A stretch of 64,000 nt of DNA from Phyllobacterium sp. YR531 (GCF_000282595.1 NZ_AKIZ01000017.1:1-64000), one strand, 5' to 3'. Positions 27,479 to 37,014 are shown, counted from the stretch's first letter. Program-made: numbers and translations. Notes: a model not told the origin generated them from the sequence alone.

Positions 27479-28414
27479 ATGACCCGTCATGAGAATGGTT
27501 TTGATAGCGATGCATTTACGCTGAAACGGCGTAATCCAAATGGCGCGACCAAACCGCTTGCCAATTGGGGATTTCGTAATGAGACTGATCCGCTGACGGA
27601 CGTATTGCTCGGGTCGCCAGCATTCTTGCGCCATATGGCAACAAGCTCACTTTCGCGCAAACATTTGCGGGAAGCACCCTGTAATATTCAGACTGCACAG
27701 GCCCAGCATAAGGAGCTTGTGGCAGCCTATGAACATTTCAATGTCAACATCCATTGGCACGAGCCCGAGCCGGAACTGCCAATGCAGGTTTATTCCCGCG
27801 ACTCCAGTGTTATGACGCCGTATGGCGCCATCATTACCGCTATGGCGAACTGGTGGCGGCGGGGAGAGAATTACGCGGCGATCCGTACCTATGAGCGGCT
27901 TGGGATTCCGATCTACGATATGGTAACAGCCGGTACTTTCGAAGGCGGCGATTTTAATGTCATCGAGGAAGGGTGTGTTCTGATTGGCTGTGGTGGTGCC
28001 AGAACACAGGAAGAAGGTGCTCGTCAGGTAGAAGAATGGTTCCGCAAAGAAGGTTGGGAAACGCGACTGGCCTTTATAGACGAATACTATGTCCACATTG
28101 ACCTCATGGTTGTGCCCATCGCGCCAAAGCTTACAGCTGTATGCCTGGCCTGTACGGAGCCCGGCATCGTCGAGTGGTTGAAGTCCAAAGGCCATGAAAT
28201 CATTGATGTGCCTTTTCAGGACACGATGAACCTAGGCTGCAATTTCATGTCGCTTGGCAAGGACCGGATTATCGCACCCACCTCAAGCAAGACATTGATC
28301 GAAAAATTGAGAGCAACAGGTTTTGAGGTTGCAGCGGTCGATATGAGCGAGATTTCCAAAACCGGTGGCGGGATACATTGCATGGCACAGGCATTGCTGC
28401 GGTCTCCGCAGTAG
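27479..28414 (+). CDS. Arginine deiminase/amidinotransferase-superfamily enzyme (DDAH-like)
   Basis: A 311-residue enzyme of the guanidino-modifying superfamily. Family motifs include VYSRDSSVMTPYGAI, GTFEGGDFNVI, YYVHIDLMVVPI (catalytic His region) and the C-terminal GGGIHCMAQALL with the expected nucleophilic Cys. Members hydrolyse or transfer amidino groups of arginine, methylated arginines or related guanidines; the exact substrate cannot be read. ATG 27479 follows AGGAGAG. It is co-transcribed with the M20 amidohydrolase and ends 2 bases before the convergent AraC-type gene. Confidence 0.85.
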   Translation: MTRHENGFDSDAFTLKRRNPNGATKPLANWGFRNETDPLTDVLLGSPAFLRHMATSSLSRKHLREAPCNIQTAQAQHKELVAAYEHFNVNIHWHEPEPELPMQVYSRDSSVMTPYGAIITAMANWWRRGENYAAIRTYERLGIPIYDMVTAGTFEGGDFNVIEEGCVLIGCGGARTQEEGARQVEEWFRKEGWETRLAFIDEYYVHIDLMVVPIAPKLTAVCLACTEPGIVEWLKSKGHEIIDVPFQDTMNLGCNFMSLGKDRIIAPTSSKTLIEKLRATGFEVAAVDMSEISKTGGGIHCMAQALLRSPQ

Positions 28415-28416
28415 CG

Positions 28417-29166
28417 CTATCTAAAGTAGCGTCCGGGAGTGATGCCGAATGTTTTGCGAAACATTGAAATGAACGCGCTGACATTGTCATAGCCAAGATC
28501 GAAAGCGATGGTTGTGACCGGTATCTTTTCTGAGAGCATTTCAAGGGCACGCATAAGGCGTGCCCGCTGCCGCCATTCCATAAAGCTATATCCTGTTTCT
28601 TTGTGAAATCGCCTTGAAAGAGTTCGCGAGGCAATAGCTGCCCACTCTGCCCATTCCTGCATCCGGCGATTATCCTCCGGATTTTTTATCAGCGCATTGG
28701 CGATACGGACCAGTCTCTCATCGACAGGCATTGCCAGACTGAATTTCTCCTCTGGAGCATTTATGATTTCGTCAAGAATGACATCTGCTACACGTTTTTC
28801 GCGAGGGGACAGGATAGTTTGTTCCCATGACGTCGCACGCTCTGCCGCTGCTTTTAACAGGCCACTTACCCTTATAATGAGTGGCCTGTTCGGAAGATCG
28901 GTACAATATGTTTCATGTACATAGACACTCCAGCCTTCAAACGGGCCGTGAGAAAGAAGCTGATGTTCTGTTCGGGGAGGAATCCAAACCGCGTGAACTG
29001 CCGGAACGACCCATCTGCCAGTGTCCGCCCCGATCGACAGCAGGCCTGATACCGTTCCCAGTAACTGGCCATGGCTATGGTGATGCCGGTTCAGATTTGG
29101 CATGCGGTCAGGCAATGTCCTCACAGCCGAAATAGACGCTTCAGAAGCAAAGTCAGGCTCGTTCAT
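28417..29166 (-). CDS. AraC-family transcriptional regulator
   Basis: A 249-residue regulator with an N-terminal cupin-type sensing domain (HSHGQLLGTVSGLLSIGADTGRWVVPAVHAVWIPPRTEHQLL is the recognisable AraC_binding pattern, in shortened form HSHGQL plus WIPPRTEH). A C-terminal double helix-turn-helix covers residues 150-245 (WAEWAAIASRTLSRRFHKET, TTIAFDLGYDNVSAFISMFR). It is transcribed towards the deiminase-like gene and divergent from the small SnoaL-like gene at 29266, which is its most likely target. Confidence 0.9.
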   Translation of the reverse strand: MNEPDFASEASISAVRTLPDRMPNLNRHHHSHGQLLGTVSGLLSIGADTGRWVVPAVHAVWIPPRTEHQLLSHGPFEGWSVYVHETYCTDLPNRPLIIRVSGLLKAAAERATSWEQTILSPREKRVADVILDEIINAPEEKFSLAMPVDERLVRIANALIKNPEDNRRMQEWAEWAAIASRTLSRRFHKETGYSFMEWRQRARLMRALEMLSEKIPVTTIAFDLGYDNVSAFISMFRKTFGITPGRYFR

Positions 29167-29265
29167 CAGATTGGCCTCAAAACAGTATTCATTGGCATGA
29201 ATCGCGTAGCGGCGCCGATTTCTATCATGACAGAGTGAGGGAAACTAGTTTAAAGGAACCAAGAC

Positions 29266-29676
29266 ATGCCAGGACTATCGAAAGCCGCAATGCAAGGACT
29301 GATAGAGAATGCACTGAAAAGCATGCTCGACCCTAACGTCCCTGCCGAACAACTGAGTGAATTTTTCTCTCGCGACTATAGGCAGGATGTAGACGGCACA
29401 ACGCTGGATTATGACGGATTCATTGCGCATGCAAAGGATCTCAAGAAGTCCATCTCGTCAGGCAAAGCCATTTTTGAAATGATGATGTTCGATGGCGGTA
29501 ACGTTGCAGACGTTCATATTATAGAGGCAACGAAAACGAACGGTGAGAAAATCAAAGTGAAGGTGATTGCCATTTTTACAATAGGAGATGGTAAGATTAC
29601 CCGTGTCAACGAGCTGACCCATCTGCTCTCCGGATCTCCGGAAGACAGAAATATGGGATCGCGTACCTCCCATTAG
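29266..29676 (+). CDS. SnoaL-like (NTF2-fold) small protein
   Basis: A 136-residue protein with the pattern of the NTF2/SnoaL fold: an N-terminal helix, the segment EFFSRDYRQDVDGTTLDYDGFIAHAKDLK, and C-terminal strands ending in VIAIFTIGDGKITRVNELTHLL. Such proteins are small isomerases, hydrolases or ligand carriers. No catalytic residues can be assigned with confidence. It is divergent from the AraC-type gene at a 99-base distance, so it is probably regulated by it. Confidence 0.7.
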   Translation: MPGLSKAAMQGLIENALKSMLDPNVPAEQLSEFFSRDYRQDVDGTTLDYDGFIAHAKDLKKSISSGKAIFEMMMFDGGNVADVHIIEATKTNGEKIKVKVIAIFTIGDGKITRVNELTHLLSGSPEDRNMGSRTSH

Positions 29677-29797
29677 CATGAGTCTGCCAGATTCTGGTTG
29701 CATTTAGTGGTAAGCATTCTTATCGAAACCTTTGGCGGGTTTATCAAGCTGCTTTATCGTTTCGCCCATACTTCTAAATACAAATCCAAGGCCTGAT

Positions 29798-31519
29798 GTG
29801 CATAGCGAAGTCGCATTGATCTCAACAGTTGCCGTAAGTTTTGTGGCCGCAGCAATCTGCGGCTACCTGGCTGACCGGCTATGGCTGCCTCCACTTGTTG
29901 GGTATCTTTTCGCAGGTATCATGCTGGGGCCGTTCACACCCGGCTTCATTGCCGATAGCGGATTGGCAGCACAACTTTCTGAAATGGGCGTTATTCTGCT
30001 CATGTTCGGCGTGGGGCTGCATTTCTCGGCATCAGAGCTTCTGGCTGTTCGCAATATTGCCATTCCGGGGGCCATCGTACAAATCCTGTTGGCAGGTCTG
30101 CTGGGAATTGGCCTTAGCTCGCTCTTTGGCTGGGGTATAGGAGCTGGTGTTGTTTTCGGATTGAGCCTTTCGGTGGCCAGTACAGTAGTACTCCTCAAAG
30201 CACTGGAAGAGCGCAATCTCGTTAACAGTGCCAATGGCCGCGTTGCCGTTGGCTGGCTGATTGTGGAAGATCTCGCCATGGTATTGGCTCTGGTCCTGCT
30301 TCCAGCCTTGGCAGAAGTGCTCGGAGCGCAGACGGGTGCAGGCATTGGCGGAACACAACTTGCGTTGAATCTCACCATTACGCTTCTTAAGGTTGCGGCG
30401 TTCGCAGTCATGGCGGCATATCTCGGGCCAAAGGTTGTTCCGTGGTTGCTGACATTGATTGCCCGTACAGGATCACGTGAGCTATTTACGCTATCGGTTC
30501 TGGCCATCGCACTGGGAATTGCGTTTGGTTCAGCCGAGGTTTTTGGCGTTTCGTTCGCCTTGGGTGCGTTCTTTGCCGGTGTGGTTATGAGTGAGTCCAA
30601 CCTCAGCCACAGAGCCGCGGCAGATTCATTGCCGCTTCAAAATGCCTTTTCGGTCCTGTTTTTCATATCAGTCGGAATGCTTTTTGACCCATCCATTCTC
30701 GTGCGCGAACCCTTGGCAGTGATAGGCGCGCTGCTGGTCATTATTCTTGGAAAATCGATTATCGCATTCGGGATAGTACTGGCTTTGCGTTATCCCGTTG
30801 GCATGGGCCTGACTGTGGCAGCGGGACTTGCGCAGATTGGCGAATTTTCGTTCATTCTCGCTGGTCTGGGCGTTTCGTTGAAGTTGCTGCCCAAAGAGGG
30901 GCAGGACCTTATTCTGGCTGGCGCGATCCTTTCGATAACCTTGAATCCGATAATCTTTGCTTCCGCCGAAAAGCTGAAAAAGACAGCCTTGGCCAAATGG
31001 CCAATCTGGTGTGACCGGCATGGGAAAACGAAGCATGAGCGGCTGGAACGCGAACTTGCGACGATCAGAGCGGCAGGCGAAGAGCGCGACAGGAAGCATG
31101 AGCACAAGCTTAAACAGCTCATAGAAACTTTCCCCTTGTTCTCCCAGTTGGACAAGACTTCGCGCGAGGAACTGTTCCTTCTGTTCAGACCAAAATCAGC
31201 TGCTCCCGGCGAACGTGTCATCCGCGTAGGTGATCGGGGCGATGGCATGTATTTCATCGTCTCCGGCGCCGTCGAAGTACGGCTGGATAATGCCGATGTT
31301 CCGCTGGATGCAGGGGCGTTCTTTGGTGAAATGGCGCTGTTGAGTGGTGGCCGTCGCACAGCGGATGTGGTCGCTATCGATTTTTGCCAGTTTCTCGTAT
31401 TGGACCGCCGGGATTTCAATATTTTTGCGTCACGTTATCCAGGACTTCGGGCTGCGGTCACCGCCATGGCACGAGAGCGAGCCGAGATGAATACGTCTCG
31501 CCAGCAAACAGATCAATAA
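29798..31519 (+). CDS. CPA2 monovalent cation:proton antiporter with cyclic-nucleotide-binding domain
   Basis: A 573-residue inner-membrane transporter. Residues about 1-385 form a KefB/RosB-type Na+/H+ exchanger domain with 12-13 helices (LPPLVGYLFAGIMLGPFTPGF, VGWLIVEDLAMVLALVLLP, VSFALGAFFAGVVMSES, GLAQIGEFSFILAGLG). A charged linker (residues 415-455) leads to a C-terminal cyclic-nucleotide-binding domain (FRPKSAAPGERVIRVGD, MYFIVSGAVEV, FFGEMALLSGGRRTADV). The usual TrkA-N domain of KefC is replaced by the cNMP domain, suggesting gating by a cyclic nucleotide. GTG 29798 after AAGG is preferred to an upstream TTG at 29732. Confidence 0.85.
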   Translation: MHSEVALISTVAVSFVAAAICGYLADRLWLPPLVGYLFAGIMLGPFTPGFIADSGLAAQLSEMGVILLMFGVGLHFSASELLAVRNIAIPGAIVQILLAGLLGIGLSSLFGWGIGAGVVFGLSLSVASTVVLLKALEERNLVNSANGRVAVGWLIVEDLAMVLALVLLPALAEVLGAQTGAGIGGTQLALNLTITLLKVAAFAVMAAYLGPKVVPWLLTLIARTGSRELFTLSVLAIALGIAFGSAEVFGVSFALGAFFAGVVMSESNLSHRAAADSLPLQNAFSVLFFISVGMLFDPSILVREPLAVIGALLVIILGKSIIAFGIVLALRYPVGMGLTVAAGLAQIGEFSFILAGLGVSLKLLPKEGQDLILAGAILSITLNPIIFASAEKLKKTALAKWPIWCDRHGKTKHERLERELATIRAAGEERDRKHEHKLKQLIETFPLFSQLDKTSREELFLLFRPKSAAPGERVIRVGDRGDGMYFIVSGAVEVRLDNADVPLDAGAFFGEMALLSGGRRTADVVAIDFCQFLVLDRRDFNIFASRYPGLRAAVTAMARERAEMNTSRQQTDQ

Positions 31520-31664
31520 CAGGAATTTGCGACCTGCCGATATGACGTGCCTTGATTTAGCAAAATTCATTGCCTATTTCACGGGTGCACTCAGGAGCTT
31601 ACGACAATGAAAATCACAACCGGAACTTCATTCGCTTTACCCGCAATGGAATTATCGGTTTGGT

Positions 31665-33257
31665 ATGTCAGCTCATCTCGTTCTGCAAAATATTTCATAC
31701 ACCACGGCTGAAGGCCGCACACTTTTCGAATCCCTCGACCTTAGTCTTGATCGCATGCGAACCGGTCTTGTCGGCCGGAACGGCGCAGGTAAATCCACGC
31801 TTCTGAAACTCATCACTGGCGAATATGCGATGCAATCCGGTGCAATCAGCCAAGCTGGCTCTTTGGGTGTCTTGAGGCAGGCAATCCAAGCTTCGGACAC
31901 CAGAACAATTATCGACGAGCTGGACGCTGCTGGCGCTTATCAAACGATACAGCGAATGATCAGCGGCACTGGTACTCTTGCGGACAGTGCAGAGGCGGAT
32001 TGGACTCTGGAATCGCGATTGGCGGAGGCATTGGAGCAGGTGGGTTTGCAAGGTTGTGATCCGATGCGGAATCTTTCGACATTGAGTGGTGGGCAAAGAA
32101 CGCGGGTTTCACTCGCCGCGCTGATCCTGAAAAAACCGGACATCATTCTTCTTGATGAGCCGACCAATAATCTTGATCGTGATGGCCGACAGGCGGTGGT
32201 GGACTTTCTTGCCCAGTGGAGAGGCAGCGCATTGGTTGTCAGTCATGACAGGCAGGTGTTGCGCACGATGGATAGGATTGTCGAACTATCGAGCCTTGGG
32301 CTGAAGGCTTACGGCGGAAATTGGGATGAATATAAGCAACAAAAAGACAAGGAAGTAGCTGTAGCTGATCATGACCTTGTGGTCGCGCAACGCAACCTCG
32401 CCGAACTTGCACGCAAGGCGAGGATTGTTGCAGAACGAAAAGCCAGAAAAGATTCAGCAGGCAAGCGATCGCGTGCCAAAGCTGGTCTAAGCAAACTTAT
32501 TCTCGACGCCCGCGAGGATCGTGCAGAAAAAACGACTGGGCGCGACAGGCAACTGGCAGATCGGCAACGCCAGAAGGCCGATCTGGAACTGCAATCGGCA
32601 ATATCCAAAATTGAGCAGATTAAACCAGTTTCATTCGACATTGGCGCATCAAAGGTGCCGCAAGGAAAGACGGTTCTAGCCTTTCAGAATGTTACGGGAG
32701 GTCCAGATGAGCAAGCCCCGATAATTCAGCGCTTTTCCTTTACTATTGAGGGTGGGGAACGTGTTGCAGTTACGGGACCGAATGGTTCTGGAAAAACAAC
32801 ACTCCTTCGTCTTGCTATCGGTGAGCTTTGGCCAATAGCGGGTAGAGTTCACAGGTCAGGCCCGTTTGCCATGCTGGATCAGAATGTGAACCTTCTGGAC
32901 ACTGAAGGCACGGTTTTGCAAAGCTTCAAAAGGCTCAACCCGGACAGCACGGACAATGATTGCCGCGCTGCGCTGGCGCGTTTTCTTTTTCGCGCAGATT
33001 CTGCTTTGCGGCCTGTGTCGACCCTAAGTGGCGGTGAAATGCTCCGTGCCGGTTTGGCCTGTGTTCTGGGGGGTAATTGGCCTCCTGATTTGCTTATCCT
33101 TGATGAGCCCACCAATCATCTTGACCTGATGTCCATCGCAGCAATCGAAACTGCGCTAAATGCCTATGACGGTGCGATACTCACAGTCAGCCATGACGAG
33201 GACTTTCTGTCGGAAATTGGTATCGGAAGGCGTATTGCACTCAATGAAGTTGTATGA
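31665..33257 (+). CDS. ABC-F family ATPase
   Basis: A 530-residue soluble protein with two ABC domains and no membrane segment. Domain 1 has GRNGAGKST, LSGGQRTR and LLDEPTNNLD; domain 2 has GPNGSGKTT, LSGGEMLR and LDEPTNHLD. The linker between them (residues 225-320) is highly charged and helical, rich in Lys, Arg and Glu. ABC-F proteins act on the ribosome as translation factors or antibiotic-protection proteins; housekeeping (Uup/YheS-like) and resistance roles cannot be told apart here. ATG 31665 has a weak ribosome-binding site. Confidence 0.9.
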   Translation: MSAHLVLQNISYTTAEGRTLFESLDLSLDRMRTGLVGRNGAGKSTLLKLITGEYAMQSGAISQAGSLGVLRQAIQASDTRTIIDELDAAGAYQTIQRMISGTGTLADSAEADWTLESRLAEALEQVGLQGCDPMRNLSTLSGGQRTRVSLAALILKKPDIILLDEPTNNLDRDGRQAVVDFLAQWRGSALVVSHDRQVLRTMDRIVELSSLGLKAYGGNWDEYKQQKDKEVAVADHDLVVAQRNLAELARKARIVAERKARKDSAGKRSRAKAGLSKLILDAREDRAEKTTGRDRQLADRQRQKADLELQSAISKIEQIKPVSFDIGASKVPQGKTVLAFQNVTGGPDEQAPIIQRFSFTIEGGERVAVTGPNGSGKTTLLRLAIGELWPIAGRVHRSGPFAMLDQNVNLLDTEGTVLQSFKRLNPDSTDNDCRAALARFLFRADSALRPVSTLSGGEMLRAGLACVLGGNWPPDLLILDEPTNHLDLMSIAAIETALNAYDGAILTVSHDEDFLSEIGIGRRIALNEVV

Positions 33258-33262
33258 CGGGA

Positions 33263-34501
33263 CTACTGAAGGTGGGAGCGAGTCAACCATGAGATGATGC
33301 CGTGGGCCGCTGCCCTGCCGGTAGCAAAACAGGCGGTCAAAAGATATCCGCCGGTCGGTGCTTCCCAATCCAGCATTTCTCCAGCGACGAACAGACCGGG
33401 GATTGCCTTCAGCATGTAATTTTCATCAATGCTGTCCCATTCTACACCCCCTGCTGAGGAAATGGCTTCGGCAATGGGACGCGTACTCACCACAGGTATA
33501 GACAGGTTCTTGATACTCGTGGCGATTTTTTCAGGACTTGCCAAATCAGTATCGGCTGAAAAGTTTCGCAGCAACGCAAGTTTGACGCCGTCAATACCTG
33601 CAGCCTTACGCAGGCGGTTGGAGAAACTTGTCTTGGTGTTTTGCCGTGTCAGGTCGCTCACCAAACGTTGCAATGATCGTCCCGGGGCAAGATCGACAAG
33701 GAGGGACGCTTTGCCCGTGGCCGCCAGCTCTTCACGCAGGCTTGCCGCGTGTGCGTACACAAGACTGCCTTCAATCCCATGCCAGGTGATCACAAACTCA
33801 CCGGGGATCGTACCGGCGTTGGAAGTTGCCGTGACAGCCTTGACAGGTTGGCCTGCAAACCGGTCGCGGAAGACCTCGTCCCAAGCGACATCAAAGCCAC
33901 AATTAGCTGGCTGTAACACGCTGACATTGACGCCGGCATCTTGCAACCAGACTGTCCAATTGGCATCTGAGCCAAGGCGCGGCCAGCTGGCACCACCAAG
34001 CGCCAGCATCGCTACATCGGGCTGTGCTTTGATCTGGCCATCTGGTGTATCAAACAGATAAGCTGTCCCTGAAAATCCAACCCATCGATGACGCGTCCGA
34101 ACGTTCACTCCCCGGCTTTCCAGCCTTTTCAACCAGGCGCGCAACAAGGGGGACGCCTTCATAGCTTTTGGAAACACACGTCTGGAAGAGCCGACGAAAG
34201 TCTGAATGCCCAGCTCCTCGGCCCAGGCACGAACAGCATCCGGCTCGAACCCATCAAGGGCAGGGCGCAGGCGTTCTGAAGCCGCGCCGAAACGGGTTAC
34301 AAACTGCGTATAATCCTCGGCATGGGTCAGGTTAAGTCCGGATTTTCCAGCAAGCAGAAATTTGCGGCTGAGGGTCGGCATACTGTCATAGACAGTTATC
34401 GTGTGACCAGAGAGCGACAGAATTTCCGCAGCTGCCAGCCCGGCGGGCCCACCTCCGATAATCGCGATCTCTTTTATTTGCACCTGCAAGCCTGTCTGCA
34501 T
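33263..34501 (-). CDS. HI0933/BaiN-type NAD(P)/FAD flavoprotein
   Basis: A 412-residue flavoprotein. A dinucleotide-binding motif at the N-terminus (IIGGGPAGLAAAEILSLSGH) is followed by SGLNLTHAEDY, and the family C-terminus VEWDSIDENYMLKAIPGLFVAGEMLDW plus GGYLLTACFATGRAAA. These match the HI0933-like/BaiN group, whose physiological reaction is mostly unknown. It is convergent with the ABC-F gene (5-base gap) and separate from the acyl-CoA synthetase, which ends 9 bases upstream on the same strand, so the two could be co-transcribed. Confidence 0.88.
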   Translation of the reverse strand: MQTGLQVQIKEIAIIGGGPAGLAAAEILSLSGHTITVYDSMPTLSRKFLLAGKSGLNLTHAEDYTQFVTRFGAASERLRPALDGFEPDAVRAWAEELGIQTFVGSSRRVFPKAMKASPLLRAWLKRLESRGVNVRTRHRWVGFSGTAYLFDTPDGQIKAQPDVAMLALGGASWPRLGSDANWTVWLQDAGVNVSVLQPANCGFDVAWDEVFRDRFAGQPVKAVTATSNAGTIPGEFVITWHGIEGSLVYAHAASLREELAATGKASLLVDLAPGRSLQRLVSDLTRQNTKTSFSNRLRKAAGIDGVKLALLRNFSADTDLASPEKIATSIKNLSIPVVSTRPIAEAISSAGGVEWDSIDENYMLKAIPGLFVAGEMLDWEAPTGGYLLTACFATGRAAAHGIISWLTRSHLQ

Positions 34502-34510
34502 TTTGAGAAA

Positions 34511-36118
34511 TCAGGCGTCGAGTTCTTTCCGTCTGATGAGTTCGTCCCGTATCAGTTTCTTGGCAATCTTGCCATATGCAGACTTCGGCATTTCCGGCCA
34601 GAAGACAAATCGTTTGGGCAGTTTGTATCGCGCCATCTTGTTCCCAAGCCATTCGATGATTGCTGTGCTATCAGGTTTTGCACCGGATCGTGCTACGCAG
34701 ACGGCCAGCCCGACTTCACCCCATACTGGATCAGGAATGCCAATCACGGCGACCTCGCTAATATCCGGATGTGTAAGTATTTTCTCCTCGATTTCCCGCG
34801 GGTAGACATTGGAGCCGCCTGAAATATACATGTCAGATGCTCGGCCCGTGATAAAAAGAAAACCCTCATTATCAAGGTGACCGAGATCACCTGTACGGAA
34901 CCAACCATTGCGGAAAGCTTTTTCGTTTGCTTCGGGGTTATTGTAATAGCCCGCAAATACGGCGGGACCTATGACGCAGATTTCGCCCGTCTCACCCGGC
35001 GCAAGTTCCTTGCCGGTCTCCTCCTGGATGGAGATTTGCATACCTGTCCGTGCATAGCCGCATGTACCAACTTTCAGATTGGAATGATCTTCGCTCGAAT
35101 GGCATTCTGGGGGCAATACGGTAATGTTTCCGGTTACCTCACCAAGCCCAAAATACTGAACGATGACAGAGCCAAGTGTCTTCAGAGCATGTATCTGGTC
35201 AGTTCGATACATGGGAGCACCTGCGTAGATAACATAACGTAGCGATGAGTGATCGTGAGTACTAACGGAGGGGTGTTCTGTCAGAATTTTGAGGATGGTT
35301 GGAACCGTGAACATGTTGCTCACCTGCCATTTTTCCACCAGACGCCAAGCTTCTGCCGCATCAAATTTTTCTGTTGGCAGAAGAATGGTTTTTGCACCCC
35401 GCGCAACTTGTGTGAGCTGATGAATGCCTGCCCCATGCGACAAGGGAGCGACAACTAGCGATGCATCCGTTTGTGTGGTCCCGGGCATCAGATCGCAGAG
35501 ATGATTGGTTATGACAAAAGCCATTTGCCCATGGGTTAGTATAGCAGCCTTAGGCCTGCCAGTTGTACCGGAGGTAAAGAAGAACCAGCAGGGATCGTCA
35601 TGGTTTACGGAAACCAATGGTGTAACCTGGCCGGAGAACTCATCGACCAGCATATCATATTCGTCACCAAACTGGCTGGTGCCAATGCTGATGGTGAATT
35701 CAAGGCTCTCGCTTGCTGCAAGGCAAGCGGCTGCATGATCGGGAAAGGCACTCCCGCAAATCATGCCTTTTGCTCCGCTGGCCATGGCAAGATAGGCCAC
35801 CTCATCGGGCGTTTGCCGGAAATTCGCGGGTACCCATATTGCACCGAGCTTGAAGCAGGCAAACATCGACTCAAACATCTGATTGCAGTTTTGCGATTGA
35901 ATGAGAATGCGGTCGCCCTTGGTAACTCCGAATTTGATTTGCAGAGCCGCCGCCATGGCATTAACGCGACGGTCTATTTGTGCCCAGGTCCATGTTTTGT
36001 CCGCCCAGACAAAGCCAATCTCATTGGAATACCGAAGTGCAGTTTCATGCAGGAAATTGGCGAGGTTCATTACTCGCCTAGTCATGGGAACAATGGATAA
36101 TCCCGCAGCCTGCGTCAT
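34511..36118 (-). CDS. AMP-dependent acyl-CoA synthetase
   Basis: A 535-residue class I adenylate-forming ligase that activates a carboxylic acid as acyl-AMP and then acyl-CoA. Motifs: FFFTSGTTGRPKAAILTHGQ (P-loop), YFGLGEVTG, GWFRTGDLGHLDNEGFLFITGR, and the C-terminal YISGGSNVYPREIEEKI and SAYGKIAKK with the catalytic Lys. The substrate is not readable from sequence. The ATG overlaps the stop of the IclR regulator (TAATG), so the two are one operon, and the regulator probably senses a compound related to its substrate. Confidence 0.92.
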   Translation of the reverse strand: MTQAAGLSIVPMTRRVMNLANFLHETALRYSNEIGFVWADKTWTWAQIDRRVNAMAAALQIKFGVTKGDRILIQSQNCNQMFESMFACFKLGAIWVPANFRQTPDEVAYLAMASGAKGMICGSAFPDHAAACLAASESLEFTISIGTSQFGDEYDMLVDEFSGQVTPLVSVNHDDPCWFFFTSGTTGRPKAAILTHGQMAFVITNHLCDLMPGTTQTDASLVVAPLSHGAGIHQLTQVARGAKTILLPTEKFDAAEAWRLVEKWQVSNMFTVPTILKILTEHPSVSTHDHSSLRYVIYAGAPMYRTDQIHALKTLGSVIVQYFGLGEVTGNITVLPPECHSSEDHSNLKVGTCGYARTGMQISIQEETGKELAPGETGEICVIGPAVFAGYYNNPEANEKAFRNGWFRTGDLGHLDNEGFLFITGRASDMYISGGSNVYPREIEEKILTHPDISEVAVIGIPDPVWGEVGLAVCVARSGAKPDSTAIIEWLGNKMARYKLPKRFVFWPEMPKSAYGKIAKKLIRDELIRRKELDA

Positions 36119-36981
36119 TAATTTGCTCCATCGATACGTGTTCCGGGCCGTACAGGAATAATCGGGCGTTTTAACCGCCCGTTTATTGGCTGGAGGTGTG
36201 CCAGCCGCGCTTCGATCTTTTTTGCTTCGACTTGCATAAGGGCTACCAGCTCAACCTGCCGGGCGGCCTGCATGCGGCTATCAATTGCGGCAATACTCAA
36301 AGCACCTGCAGGTCGCCTATCGGGATAATGAATTGCAAGTCCTATGGCCCAGGAATTTGCAAGAATTCTGCCGGGATTGAGCGCGAATCCGGCTTCCCGT
36401 GTCGTCGCTATATCCAGCCGTATTTGAGATGGAGCCAGATTTGGATATTCCGTCACAAGTACCGAGTGGTTGGCTTCCAGAACGGCTTCGATTTCCTCGT
36501 CCTGCAAAGCCGACAGAATGGCCAGAGATCCGGCACCCACACCAAGAGGATGCCGGTACCCCGCCTGTAAAGCGTGAGTGCGAATCTGATAGGTACCTTC
36601 CTCGCGATGCAGGCAAACGGACGAGGTTTCTCTTTGGATGGAAAGAAAGCTTGTATCCTCTGTCTTCGCAGACAGTGTCGTAAGGCTATCGCGGGAAATC
36701 TGCAGTAGACCGTAGCGGCGCGAGGCGAGGGTTCCAAGAATATAGGCTTCCTCGCCAAGATAGTAGCGACGTGTCAAACTATCCTGCTCAAGCATACCGG
36801 AGCGGATCAAGGCAAGCAGCAGGCGGCGCGTTGTCGGTTTGTTTAGACCGCCCTGTTCCACAAGCTCGCTAAGGGTTGCGCCTTGGTCGCCGAAATAGCT
36901 GATGAGACTAAGCAGGCTTAGCGCCCTATCCACACTTTGTGCACCGCTAAGACTGGGCGTCGAACTTACGCGCTGTTCCAT
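36118..36981 (-). CDS. IclR-family transcriptional regulator
   Basis: A 287-residue IclR protein. The N-terminal winged helix (residues about 13-75) shows QSVDRALSLLSLISYFGDQGATLSELVEQGGLNKPTTRRLL, and the C-terminal effector domain includes LGVGAGSLAILSALQ and NSWAIGLAIHYPDRRPAGALSIAAI. It is divergent from the TRAP transporter genes (218-base gap), which contain a palindromic candidate operator at 36999-37014 and a repeat of it at 37109-37120. It probably controls both the acyl-CoA synthetase operon and the TRAP operon. Confidence 0.93.
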   Translation of the reverse strand: MEQRVSSTPSLSGAQSVDRALSLLSLISYFGDQGATLSELVEQGGLNKPTTRRLLLALIRSGMLEQDSLTRRYYLGEEAYILGTLASRRYGLLQISRDSLTTLSAKTEDTSFLSIQRETSSVCLHREEGTYQIRTHALQAGYRHPLGVGAGSLAILSALQDEEIEAVLEANHSVLVTEYPNLAPSQIRLDIATTREAGFALNPGRILANSWAIGLAIHYPDRRPAGALSIAAIDSRMQAARQVELVALMQVEAKKIEARLAHLQPINGRLKRPIIPVRPGTRIDGAN

Positions 36982-36998
36982 ACTGCACTTCCTCTTTG

Positions 36999-37014
36999 GT
37001 CCATAATATGGATC
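36999..37014. promoter_or_regulatory. Candidate IclR operator, copy 1
   Basis: CCATA-A-TATGG forms a perfect odd palindrome at 37001-37011, extended to GTCCATAATATGGATC. It is 18 bases upstream of the IclR start codon, suggesting autoregulation. The last 12 bases (ATAATATGGATC) recur at 37109-37120. Confidence 0.55.

Noticed and set aside
29863-30600. A 245-residue minus-strand frame
   Set aside because: It is opposite the CPA2 antiporter, whose sense frame has unmistakable family motifs; the antisense product is low in hydrophobic order and has no RBS.
31520-31664. A possible leader peptide for the ABC-F gene, as seen with antibiotic-inducible ABC-F genes
   Set aside because: A short frame begins near 31607 but has no clear RBS, and I see no terminator/antiterminator pair in the 145-base gap.
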